This document shows, in pieces, positions 1 to 13,500 of a stretch of DNA of 64,000 bases (the stretch's first letter is position 1; each line of letters starts with the position of its first letter). Origin of the DNA: Patiria pectinifera (Eukaryota; Echinodermata; Asteroidea; Valvatida; Asterinidae); assembly GCA_029964075.1 (NCBI GenBank), contig CM057142.1, positions 28,212,392-28,276,391 of the forward strand, given 5' to 3'. The notes beneath the pieces were generated by a model. It searched no databases. It worked only from the letters and a program-made list of their open reading frames with translations, and was not told the origin of the DNA. Position numbers and translations under genes: made by a program.

Positions 1-3000
1 AGAACAAACCTGGTGGATAGTCTGAAGACAGCTCTTCGAACGCAACCAATGAGGTCAGAATACAAAAGACAATTCCCAACCTAGGAAACCTGCTGACCCA
101 GTTCCACTCGAGAAAAAACTAATTCTCACTACCAAATTTTATGCTGAAGTCGACAAAGAGGGTTATTTTTACTTTTGAACACAATAACAAGGATATATGC
201 TTGCTTGATTTTTGATTGGACTGACTCAACATGAACAAAAATATTAATTAAATTCAAGTATGGAATGGTATGGCAAACGCATGGGTTTTTTTTTTTAGAA
301 ACAGGAAATGAAAGTATTTTTCTTTTCAAGTAAGACTCTGCACGATGTGGATTTAGGTTAAAACCAAATAATTGTTGTAGATGTATAGTGCAATGTACCT
401 ACATGATGACCTACATGTAATACATGATATGTAGGTCATTGACTGTGAAAATGTTGTGATACCGGTCTGTGTTCGCATTTTGTTCCCTATACTGTGTTGA
501 AAAGCAGTGCAGTGAAGCCAGAAGTACTTTATTTGGATACATGTAAATGTTAGAAATTTTATTCCTACAAATGTACTATTAGGGAGACACATTAGCGTAG
601 AAATTTCGATAGTAGGGAGACACTGGCTTAATAGGGAGACACCTAGGTGTCTCCCTATTGGCGCAGCCCCCCTTTAGAGGAAAAATTTTGCTGTCGAAAT
701 TAGGTTATATTTGTTGCTCGTGGTCTAATTAGTAAAAATACCGAAATTCGTGGAAAAAGGACAAGGGAATATTGGGTTAGGGCACATTTAAATCGGAAAA
801 TTTTTGTGCACAAGTCTATGGGAAAGTCTCCCTATTACCCCATTGCCGGTAATTATTATTGTTATTATTATCATTTCTCTGACATTTGACTCATCATGAC
901 AAGTTACATGTACTTTTCAAACAATTTGGATGGAAATTGGAATACTTGAAACTCTTAGTTATTTCCAAAACCTGTTAGTCAATTTGGGGAATATTTTAAG
1001 AATTGTATCCCGCACCTTTAGCTTGAAAAAGATTAATCACATGATTGCTAGTTCTCAAAATTAAAGTTGAAGATCTAGCAATTATCACGGAGCCTGTATT
1101 GTTGAGGAATCCTTTTAGGAGTTTCCAGTAATTATCACATTTTCAATTCTTCACTATTCAGGTTTGTTATGAGGTTCATAGAGCTGGACGGCCTCTCCAC
1201 GCTGCTGGAGTTCCTTAAAAACATGGACTTTGATTTGATGGAAAGTCCCATTCACACGTCCGTGATTGGCTGCATCAAGGCTCTCATGAATAATTCAGTG
1301 AGTAGTTTTCTCTGCCGTTGGACAGGCTTACTAAAGGATACGAATAAGTCATTTTTATTCATTATGCGGAGAATTCTGCATATTCATCATGTGAAGTAAC
1401 TAATTCTAAATGAGAGGTTATTCTGAGAATAACCAGAGGTGTTGACTTAATGTTTTATGTGATTACATCTTGACTTTGTAGTTTTTTGTAATTAGGAATT
1501 TCCGATGTTAATATTATTATATATATTTTTTTAAATCTAGCACGGCCGGGCAGACGTGTTAGCCCATCCGACAGCCATCAATATCATCACACAGAGCATG
1601 AACTCGGAGAACATCAGGACCAAGATCCAGGTGTTGGAGATCCTGGGTGGGGTGTGCCTGGTGCCTGGGGGACACCGCAAGGTCCTGAACGCCATGTGCC
1701 ACTATCAGGAATATGCCTCAGAGAGGACTAGGTTCCAGGTAAAAAGATAAGCTGATTTCGGCAAAATATCAAGGGGCTGCTAGATTTTCTGCTAACGGAG
1801 CATCCATGTACGGACTTCGTGAACAAGTAAACCCCCCCAACTGTAACGAGGGAGAGTTCAGGGAGACCACTGGGAGGGACTTTTGAGCGCATTGCTTACG
1901 ACACCTAATGCTCACGCAAAGACGCTATGGGCTTGTGGACATTCAAAATAAAATAACTTTGTGCGTACTTTGGGCAATGCTCGCAGGAATGGGTACCTTT
2001 TTAGCCAGAGATATTGGAATTGAAGGCCTTCGGGTCACAGTTTTTAGGGAAACTTTTTCAACTCCAGACAAAGCCTACTTTCGTTTTGTTTTTTTTGTCT
2101 TTCGTTATTTTTGTTGGTTGTTTTTTTGCCAAATAAATAATACATGTGTCCTATGTAGATAGACCCTGCGCTGCTCTGAGGCTCCACCTAATACTTTTGT
2201 GTGTGTGTAGATTTGTTTTATTTTTCCCAAAATTCCACCCCTGGTGGTTACATCTGTTCTGTGATTTGAATTTTGCAGAGGTTAGTGAATGACCTGGACC
2301 GGAGTACAGGTCACTACAGGGAAGAGGTCAACCTGAAGACGGCCATCTTGTCCTTCATTAACGCTATCATCAAATATGGAGCTGGGGAGGTAAGACTGGA
2401 AAAAGTTGTGACCAAACGGCCCTAGTACATTTGTTATTAAAGTGTTTGAAGTTTATGTTGTCAGACAAACAATTTCTGTCTGTTTTCCTAGCTTAGATTT
2501 TGAGCCTGAAAACGATTTTCCAACTTGAAACAACTTCCAGAACTCTTAAATAAACAATGTTTTTCCTTTCAATTTACTTAAATTTTCCAATTTCTGCTGC
2601 TTTATTTGTCAATTTAATTCAAATTTTGTAATTAACGTCCAATAAAAGTTGTAGAACTTGGGCAGTATCTCATTTTTTATAAAGAATCACATTGTTCTTA
2701 ATTCCCTGTGGTAATTATACCAAGCCTTTTAAAAATTGCGAAGGCACTGTCGATGAGAAAACTCAAATTGGAAAAACTGTTATGTTTTAGAGCTGGGAGC
2801 AAAACCTTTAAATCATATTTCAGTTGATAATAATGATAATATAATGATAATATAGTGCTTATATAGCGCTTTTTACCAAAGGTTTTAAAGCGCTTCACAG
2901 TTATTACCCCTGTTCATCAGGCCATGAGACCAGTTTCTGCAGCAGCTCGAGATCAGCGCAATCTGGTCTCTACCTTCACAGGTACCCATTTATACTCCTG

Positions 3001-6000
3001 GGTGGAGAGAGGCAATTGTAGTAAAGTGTCTTGCCCAAGAACACAAGCACCATGTTCCCCGTCCGGGTTCGAACCCACGTACCGCGGCAAGTGTGTCGAA
3101 CACCGTAACCATTGGACCACAGCGCTCCACAATTCCTCGGGTTTTAACCAGTTCAGTAATTAAAAAAAACCCGAGGAATCAAAACAGGACTTAAAAGGCA
3201 AATCCACATATGGCCAGAGTGGGATTTTCATCCAGGTCACACTGGTGGAAAATGAGAAAAGTAGAGTAAAAGTAGAGTTTCAAAAAGTGATGTAAAAGAA
3301 AAACAAAATGGTAGACTTTTATAAAATCTTTGTTTTTTTTATATTTGTTCCCCTTCTCCCAGGACAATCTTGAATTCAGAATTCACTTGCGGTATGAGTT
3401 TCTCATGCTCGGTATTCAGCCAGTTATAGACAAACTACGGAGTCTTGAGAATGCCACTGTAGATAGGTAAGAACTGTATTCCATGTTTTTTGTGTTTTAA
3501 TATTTTAGGAATCATATTCTTTTTGTCTTTTAAGCAGGTAAGAGTTGAATATATTGGAAAGTTAGCTTGTTTTTTTTTTTAATTACTGAACTGGTTAAGA
3601 GCCGGTATCAATCTGGTATTTCTGATGTCAATGAGAGTATGCAATATGTGAAGTTGAACACTTCTAAGGTATGTATGTTCTGTGACATAGCATTAACATT
3701 TAGGCATTTTCGCACTAATGGGGGACACTGGAGGGTACAGCAAAGCAAGATATTTTGTTCAGTTGTTTCCTGTGCATTCCTGAGACCTTAATGATCATGT
3801 GTACAAACAATATAGAAAACCTTCTCTGTACTTTAGAAATTGCAGGGGTCATCGTAAAAATTATGTACTTAACAAAAGACAGAAATTTTGCTACAAATTG
3901 ACACAACACTAATTATCATGTGCATGAATTCACCCAAATGTCATCTCATTGATATTTATAACCCATTTAGGAGTGCTAACAGCCACAATGAACACAATTG
4001 TGTTGGTCTTTAAGACACTTATAGGTAACGTATGTAACGTGGACAGAAATGTTGTGACATTTTTCTGTCCATGTTACGTACGTAATATTCTGAACATAAT
4101 ACCCTGTGACATCTGAAATATACAGTTAATTGTCTTGGTTTTTACAGGTAACAATGCTGTAGGGATAAGAATGAAAAGGCACAATATTTGATACAGACAT
4201 TTATTGTAATTATAACTTTCTATCAGTATTAACAAACTTTCTGTCCATGTTACGTACGTAGCACGGTGAGCATTAATACCTTGTCAAATTTGCCTGGAAA
4301 ATCTTAAATTCTTTAAAAGCACAATCCTCAACAATGGGGTGGGAGTGTACAAGTGGAAAATAGGACCAACAACTTGATATTTTTATCCTGCTTTTCCCAA
4401 TCCCATGTCACACTTTTGCACCCCTGAGTATGAAGCCATAACGCTTTGTGATCTTCATTTAATCATTGTCATTTTTTGCACCCCCTTGCAGGCATTTAGA
4501 TTTCTTTGAATTAGTACGGAATGAAGACGAAAGGGAACTTGCGAAGAGATTCAACCTGGTAAGTGCCACTGAAATTGAGTTTTCTTTAACGTATGGCTTC
4601 AGATCAAGTCCCAAGAAGAAAACAGGAGATAAGTCTAAAGGGAAAATTATCGTAGAAGGAAAATTTGGATACTGTCCAATTTGAAATGGTATTGGTTGTA
4701 CCACCAATTTGGGTCACAAAGTGTATTAAGTTTGTAATGTGGACCGTATTTGGACAGGTAAAATATTGTGGAGTGAAACGCATATTTGCTGTGACCATTT
4801 TGCATTAGGTTTGAGCATGTGGGGGATGTTATGAGAATTCAAATAAATGAACATGCTTTGTTTTGACTACGTCATTATTGCCAAAGAATTCAATGTCAGG
4901 ATTACATTGATGAGAATATTATGATGCTGCTGCCAAAGTGAGGGCAACATGGGACATGACAATGTGTCATCATTTTACACATTAATATACAAATGTAATG
5001 TACATGTATTATATATTCAGTTGTTAAATAAGCGCACAAAACTCAAGTTCTTTTCAGAGTTCAAGAGGCATTTTAATGTTATATGCAATGGATGAGCTCA
5101 CATGTACATGTGCATGCTCATGTTTTGTTGTTCTTTTTTCTTCAGGTACATGTTGACGTTCGGAGTGCAAATAGCATGTTTGACGTTATAAAGAAGAAGA
5201 TAGCACACACTCAGGCCTACCCTCACTTCCTATCGCTACTACAACATTTTCTACTCTTACCAAGTAAGTAGGGCTTTGGTCCATTTGATCAAGTTTCACT
5301 TTTGGCACTTTGCCAAAGAAACACCTCCTCCTCCGTTTTAAAAAAAAAATCAGGCTTCAATACAAAGCACATCTGCGCAAAAGCAACAAATGCACCGAAA
5401 GCATTTGTAATTGAGGTTGGAAGTAGGTTAAAATATGGCTGCATGGACCTCATTTTGTACACAGACTTGCCCTAATTCAAGGCATTGTCTGAAGGCAGCG
5501 GCTTACTTGAGATCCTGCGGCCCTGAACTGGATATATATGCACTTGATAAATTGTGAGTCATGTGTCACCGAAAAGACATGTGCAGCATTGGTAATTTCC
5601 TTATTCCAGAGTGAAATATATTGCAGGTTGCAGGATTCATTTTTTTTCTTCGAAAGTTATAGTGTTTATGAAAATGTTGCAAAGTTGCTGTTTTTTAATT
5701 TCTTATGCAGGCATGAGAATCTTTCTGTTTAAACAGGAATTCCTGTTTTTATGTTGCCCACATTTCTGCGTTTTTATTTATTTTGAGCCCGTTTGGGGGC
5801 TTTTTGGCCTGATTTCACATCTTTTTTCCTGTTTTTGCACAAGTTTCCTGTTTTTTTTCATTGAAATTCATTCTCATGCCTGTTAAGTTTGTGAATCATT
5901 ACTATGCGTCTTTAGGAAAGCTGTAAACAGTTTTAATATTAATATCTGATAAAATTGTTTGCATTCCCTTGAAGTCTTTAATTTCCCCCCCCCAACCCCC

Positions 6001-7599
6001 CCCTCCCAAAATACTAGTCTGTGTGTATAAGACCCACACCCTTCAAACAACCCTTTTTCTCCTTCCTCGGTAATCCTTAACCCCCTCAACCTCCAACTAA
6101 AAATAGTCACCTTTCTAACTGGCACATTTCCTACCCCCCTCCCCTCCACCCGCCCCCTAAAAGAAGTCTCATTTAGACATGTGAGTGATTTGGTTATTTT
6201 CAGCTGGAAGCGTCAATTAAAAAAAGGAAGCTTATCCACAAATTGTTGAAGGTTTTAATTTTAGAACAAACTTTGACATTTCAAAAGTGAAATTGTGTTG
6301 AAGATCAGTGGGAAGTGTAAGGCGAATGTTAACAGATGTATTACAAGATTTTTTTTGCGATTATAGAGAAAAAAAGAAGCTTTTCCTCTCACTTCAAAAT
6401 TTCCAAAATGACAATTTTATAACGTGTCCGTGCAACAAGGTCGCATCTCCTAAAATGGGCCGTACGTGAAACGCGAGTTTCTGAATGTCAAAAGGTCGTA
6501 TCTCACTTAAAATAACCCGGATAAAGTCAATGGACGTCGAGTTACGACCTTGTTGCACGGAGCGTATTCGCGCGAGATGCGCTTTTGTTGCAGAATGGGG
6601 TAACGACCTTGTTGCACTGATGACGCGACGATATTTTGTATTTGCCAGACAATATATTGAATGTTTTATTTAACCAGAATAAAGAGGCATGAACTGTTTG
6701 AGTGATTTCAGCTTTGATGTTCTTAAAAATAGATTTGTGGGGTTGGATATTTAGAATCACCGTTTAGGTTTCATCACGATTGAGTGGATGATTTGCAGGA
6801 GAAGAAAAAAGATCAAAATATTGATAAGCAACTGAAGAATGAGGTTTGATGTTTGTATCTGCTGAAAAATGTTTGTATCGGCTGAAAAATTCATTCTTTA
6901 ACCCTCCTATGCAAACATACATTATCTGTGCCAAATTGTCCTTGCAGTCAAAATCAATCAAGTGACTGTTAAGAGCGCCCAGCCTATTATATGTAAAGCA
7001 GGATTCACTGGCTGTTACTAGACTGTTTATGTAACTTGATACAGCTATGCTTTGACTGTAGGTGATTGATAAACCAGCCGTGCATACCACTTGCCTGGTT
7101 TCTGTCTGTTGACTAAATTTGATTAGTTACAGCCCTTGCTTGCTTGCTTGAAATATGATCTGACTGTTGGTGACTAGCCTGTGTAAAAGGCATGGCAAGG
7201 AAAGAGGATTGATTTTGTGACTGTTCAGATAGCAGGAGGGATAAGCGTAAATTTCTTTTTGTAGATTTTCTGTCGTAACAGAATAAGGCAGCAGTGTACT
7301 CAACACTGGCTGCTAGTAGACCCAGCAGCTCAGCAAATGTTATTCACCAGACATTGATAGGTACTGACAGATTCATTCTATAAGCTTAAATTTTGTTTGA
7401 TTCTGTGTCGTAACAGATAAAGGCATCAGCATACATCACTGGTCACTGGTAGACCGGCTGGTCCAGCAGATTGTCCTCCAGTACGAAGACGGAGGGGATC
7501 CGGACGTGGCACCATTTGATATCAACTTCAAGGACGTGATTGAGAAGGTTATCAACCAGGATGTCATTAGGCAGCAGAAGGCTGAGGAATTGGAAAAAT
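1..7599 (+). CDS. DAAM: DAAM exons 1-8: FH3 (armadillo-like) and dimerization region
   Basis: These exons give residues 1 to about 323 of the visible protein. This is the armadillo-repeat part of the diaphanous inhibitory domain (DID), which binds the C-terminal DAD to hold the formin closed. Recognisable family stretches are [13 protein letters not shown] (e2), [17 protein letters not shown] (e3), [11 protein letters not shown] (e4), [17 protein letters not shown] (e5), [17 protein letters not shown] (e6) and [17 protein letters not shown] (e7). Exon 8 ([11 protein letters not shown]) opens the linker to the coiled coil. Intron 7 (5264-7416) also contains a decayed relative of the beginning of exon 8. 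The GTPase-binding segment before residue 1 is not in the window. Confidence 0.94.
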
Positions 7600-10500
7600 G
7601 TAAGTCAAATCAAGGTGTCAATCCATTTTTGATGAGTTTCCATGAGATTTCCATAGAGCTGTCAGAAGGTAATAAGTTCAAATTGTAGGTGGTTGGTTCT
7701 CAGCTCTCACAAGTAATGAATAGAGCTTTAATTTTAAAATTGTTTACTCTTTCTGTTCTTTGAGATTGTATCTTTACTCCTGACCTCTGTCTTTCTCAAT
7801 AGTGTACGAGGAACTAAAAGCCCAGCTGGAGAGGAAAGAACGGGAACTGGATGCCAAAAACCAAGAGAAGGTAACCAGCCTGCTTCATTCCGACGTACAT
7901 CTGTCAACCTTCAAATACTTTGTGTCATATAGTAATACCAAAACAATTATGATAAGTATTAGATTTATTTTCACTTCCATGTGTCATCATTTCTCCGGCA
8001 GTTTTGATGTGGTTAAGCTGCGAGTTGCAGTCTACCAACCGCACATTCCATCAACAGCACACCATCTTATCACTGTAGGAGGCACTGTCTGCTCTAGTTT
8101 TTTCTTTTCTTTTCTATTTTTTGCTGACATAACAGTATATAGAAAGCAGGGATGATCCAGGCTTGGGTAAAAGGGGTGTGTTGCGGTTTAGCTGTGAAGA
8201 CGTTGCAGGAGCATACTCTCCAGAAAAAAAATTGATGTTTTCTCCTGTATTCTGGGACATCAGCTGAAGGGAATTTGCAGTAAATACATGATTACCACAC
8301 CACCGACAATAGTTCCAGGGTGAAGTCTGAAAGGGAAAAGGGTTACTGGATCCGAAGAGAGTCAGTAATGGATTTCCTGATTGAAATGCTGTCCCCCATA
8401 CTAAGTAAAGTTAGGGGGGGGGGGAGGATAACAGTTGTAGAAAGTTTCATGTAGCATTTTTGATGTGACTTCCAACATGTCCTAATGCTAAAAAAAATGT
8501 TTTAAACAGAGTTGTTTATACACTGGATGAACTCCAATGTTACTTAATTTTAGTCATGAGTTGTAGGGGGTGGGAATTCATTCCATTTGTTATTATGTTT
8601 TGTTCTGTTATTTTGTTTTTGTTTTTTGTTTTGTGTGTGTTTTTTTTGCACCAGCTATTTTAGGTTTCATTTCTTACGTTTGTCTAGCCGATCTTCAGCT
8701 TGATTAAGTTTTCATCTCATTATTTATTTCTTTTGTTTGGTCGGTTGATTTACATGTTAGTGATCTTGCTTGCTCTTTTCTTTTTTTAACACTTTAGTAG
8801 AATTGTTGGGCACGCCACCTTGTGTGTGGATTTGTCAGAAAAAAAAGTGGGAATAGTTGGATAAAAGTCAGAAGGTTTTTCATGTGAATTTTGAAGAAAA
8901 AAAAACAAGCTGACAAATTGTGTATCCTTCTTACATCATAAGCAATTACTTTGCTCTTCTTTTTGTAAAACAAAATGTCCCAATTTTTATCAAAAGAATT
9001 TGTTAACTCCAGAAAGGCTAGTTATAATTTTATTTTCATTTGTGTCTTTCACGGTCAAGGGTAATAATCTCTGAACCTTGCACCAAAACCAAAAGAGAAT
9101 TGGTGAAAATGTATGCTGAAAGTTATAATTTCATTTCGCTTTTATTAAGATTTAACAAAAAAAAAGCATTGAGAAAAGTACTGATACTTGTGTATACAAA
9201 AGTGCTACAATTACTGAAGCTGTGGATTATTTCACTAAAGATGGCGCGTTGTTCCCTACATGTACATGTACATGTACATGTATTCGTGAAAGCCAGTGCT
9301 GCATTCACACATGGCTCCACTCGCGCGTGTTTGGCACAGCTTGTATATCATTGACAGGAGACAAAAGTAGTGTCTTTGAATATGCACCAGGCGCACAGCA
9401 GCAATTGTATTCAATTTTCATAAATGTATTATTTTCTGTGTTACTGGTGATTTGCATACAAATTTAAACATGTACATGTACCTGTGCATGGAGTCCCTAA
9501 CCCAGACATACGTGTACATGTAAATGTACTTGATATCCTTTTTTAACTTTTTACTCTGTGTCTGCTCTTGTGTGATTCACGTCCTGCTTGTTCATGACCA
9601 ATTTGTCTTTGATTTGGAGTCATGTCGTTCCCACTTGGGCCAGTACCTTGTTACCCAATTTGGAAATCATGCCCATTCTCTGATAGACGTCGTTATTAAA
9701 ATATCAACAATACATAACATGTAAATGTACATCCACTAACTTGAAGGGAATCACTGGCATAAATTTGAATTTCTGTGGTTTTGGGGGTTGTTTACCAGAA
9801 AAAAATAGGTCCTGCCATGTAGCCTGGTTTCTTAAGATAATTTGAAGTGAATTGCACCATTCAAAACCTCTTGTCTCTGTATCTATCCTCTCTGTTCCAA
9901 CGTGGGCAATCAGAGATCAGACGCACCATGTGCACTGTCTCCTCTTCCTGTGGTCACCACAATGGTGGGTACAATATCAGCTAGCAAACAGGTGTTTTCA
10001 GTTTATTTCCTTCTCTTATGTTTTTCAGCTTGGCAAATCAAAACGAAAAAAAAGCACCTAAACGCCATCCGTCCCCCTGTTTGAATCCTGCAAGAAAAGC
10101 CAAATCATCTCTTGTTACATACACCCCCTGCTGCTTGTTCGTCAATTTGTGTGTGTTTTTCTCATGTATTGTTTGCCTCTATCGTCTGTCGCTTCTCTTC
10201 ATCATCATGAAACCCATTTGCTAATTGGTTCGGGATTTGGGTTTTGTTGTTTTGTATTATTGTTCACTCTCGTTTTCACATTTGTTTGCATCGTTTTACT
10301 CTTTTGTTTCTTTGGATGCTGTTTGGACATTGTTTTTGCAATTTTTGGGGGAGGGATATCGGGTTGACCTTTGGGACGTTTGAGACACTTGTTAAGACTA
10401 ACAACCAAATTTTCATCTACATGTATTTTTGTAGCGAGTCGGCCAACCAACTTCCACTTAATTACCAGGCTATGAAAGATTGGAGAATGTCTGAAAAGAT

Positions 10501-13500
10501 TGTATTAATGCCGTGTAAATCTGCTGTGAAAAGCTGACCGATTCTTTTTATGCCTGTTAATGAAACCCATTAGTAGTGTATGGTATTAATCCTCTGAAGT
10601 TTCCATCGGTTAATTGGGATTTACATGTAATTGTAATGCTAAGTGATGCATGGCTTGAACCATTTTTATGCTATCACATTCCCACTGTTGGTTGACATAT
10701 TCAGAATCACATCAGTAACCACCCTTAATATAGCTTGTTTGACATTACAGACACTACATGTACCATATTTAACCTGCTTTAGACTAAACCAAACGTTTGG
10801 AGCAGTATTGTGCAGAGCATCACAAGTCTTAAAAGTATGGATCACAGAGAATAGGCTGGTTGTGTTTCATAAAAAGAAACTGAACTCTAAAATGGTAGAG
10901 CAATCTCAGTGGTAACTTGAAACTTAGAACAGCATTTCCCCAGAGGGGGAGCAATATGGGTCAATCCCATCACAGCTTTATGTCACTATTAATCAGTTCA
11001 TGAAAAGCATGCCTTCAGACATACATGTAATGTGCCCCATGCATGAAACGATGGAGTCAAATTGCCAATAACTCATTCATGTTGCACATGAATGCTGCAG
11101 TGTCCCAAGCAAAATATTAGCAACTTGGCTATTGTATATTTGTTCGCATTTCTCTCGGTACTTCAAGATCAACATAATGACTTGGATTTACGATTTAATC
11201 CTGACATTTGTTCATGGTACACGCATATGATGAGCGACCGGGTTTCAGTCCATTTTTGATTGTGCTAGGGGTGTAGTCTTTAATCACTTGTAGCCAAGCC
11301 CTAGTTTCTTGACGTGACCTACATGTTCATACAATTACACAGGCCTCCAGAGAGTGCGCTTTATGATAATTCATTTTTTATAAGGCTTTAGAACTTTTGC
11401 TGTGGAAAAAATAAGACAGTCATTCCTTCAAGGATGATAATCTCAAAATGTCTTTGTTAGACTTCTATGGCTAGTATCCATATAAGTTGAAATATGCTGC
11501 TGTTTTCATTTACCGGTTTTGGGACAAAGTATTTTGGAGTACTTGCTTTTTGTGTCTGTCCAATGCCCAAAGTGTTCACTTCACATAGTCTTGCCGAGTC
11601 ATACTGTGAAGTGGGGTTTGGTTGGGGTTTTTTTTTTGGGGGGGGGAGGGAGGGGGAGGAGGGGTGTGGTCCAAGGAGGGCGTCCTTAGCGAACAACACA
11701 CATATAAAATAAAATTCCACGGTTGGAATTAATAGCTAGCCAATCCCATACTGTGCAAATTGGGAAGAGACATTCGAAATGAAATTCTTCAAGAAAACTG
11801 CAATCATCAAGTCTTCACAAAGTCATGTACGGTTTTTGTTTGCAACATCTTTAGCTTAATGTTCATGTAAATGGAGGATTCATTTTAACATGTGCTATCC
11901 CTTCATTATCAGCAACTTCGGCTTTTATTTAGCATCCAAATGAATCAAAATTGTTACAACCTCTCTTAAACTATCTCAATATGTGGGTTTTTTTCCACCT
12001 GTTTAAAATGTAAGTGTGTTCATCTAAAGTCACTGTCAGTTGCCTTGCTTTTTAAAACAATGATTTAATGCAAACAGCTTTGCATTGAAATTTGTGGTAA
12101 CCATTCAAATGTTTTGCTGTTGCACCTTATACATTCACAACACAAAGCTGGCAGAGTAAATGTCTGTTTACATGTGTTAAGAACTTAAAAAAACAATTTA
12201 AAACCAGCTAATGCTGTGAGATATGCTGGCTGCACTATTAAATATTAATAGAATTTACCTGTACATAATCCCTTGTGACATCTAGTTAAGTATGATGTGT
12301 AGAATGCTGTTTATTCAATACTTGGTACCCGGTTCAAACCCTGCCTTATATTCTCGGCTGCTGTTGGTTCATTCTTCATCTTTTACCTCCCGCCTCTGAA
12401 GGCTTTTCTTCAAATTTCCGCCAAATATTTTCTGCTGTTGAGAATGGAAGAGGGTGTTTTGCATTCCATTATGGTATATTGCAAGTGCCTGATTTGCCTG
12501 CATCAATTGGTATGCTTGACGGGACTTTTGGGTTATGAATAAAACATTGGTGGGAATTTGCAGAAGTTACGAAAGCAAAGAGTCAAGTATCTTAGGGTGA
12601 ACAACTTCCAAACTAACAAAGGCTAACTAGGTGTTGATCTTGTATTTAGTAAATTTTCAGATTTCTTTTGAACGATAATTCTTGTTTCAGGAAGAAGCAA
12701 TGGGTGCACTCAACTCAGTACAGGAGAGATTTGACCAGCAGGCAGCTGAGCTGGCCATGTCAAGCAGACAAGGGCAGGAGCTACAAGCCCAGATGGCTGA
12801 ACTCAAGGCCATGGTAAGACCACACTGAACAACACTCCATTCATTTAACTTCACTCTTCTGCACCGTTTTGTTTGACAAATTGTTTTCATCGGGGAGATG
12901 TAAATTTAATATTGGAGTTTGCCCTTCACTGATGTTATTTCATCAACACTGGATATTTATTGTTACATGTAGCTATATAAGGTTGCCAAACCATGCAACC
13001 AAGACAATGCACAGGTTAACTTGGGTGTGACCCAACCCAAACCCATGACCTGCTTACTAGTGCAAATGTGTCACCACTCGACCATCAAGTTTGCCAGTGT
13101 CGGCTGGCTGATTAGAAGCTTATATAACAGCAGGTACTGCAACAAATTGTAAGACGTCTGCACCAGTATATGCAGGAGGTCATGGGTTCGAGTCTTACCC
13201 GCATAAGTTTGTGGATGTTTTTCTGACAAGCCCTCAGCCAACACTGACAATACAGTGTTTATAAAATTATGTCAGGGAGGGCAAAACCCAATATTACATC
13301 TAAATATGAGATTAAGTATTTGATTGGCTGTAGTGCACATGGTCACATGTGAATCTCGACCTTGTTTCCAATACAGATTGCCAGCGGCAAGCTAGGACCC
13401 AACATTAGTCTCTCAGATGACGACAAGTTGAAAACAGGAGCCCTGAAGTCCCCAACTCCCCCTTCTGGAGGCCCTCCACCTCCCCCACCCCCAATGGCAC

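Noticed and set aside
3060-3130. A tRNA gene on the minus strand
   Set aside because: A and B boxes are present but arms do not pair and a SINE body follows.
9040-9354. Frame with repeated His-Val codons
   Set aside because: It comes from the acatgtacatgta simple repeat; no domain or splice context.
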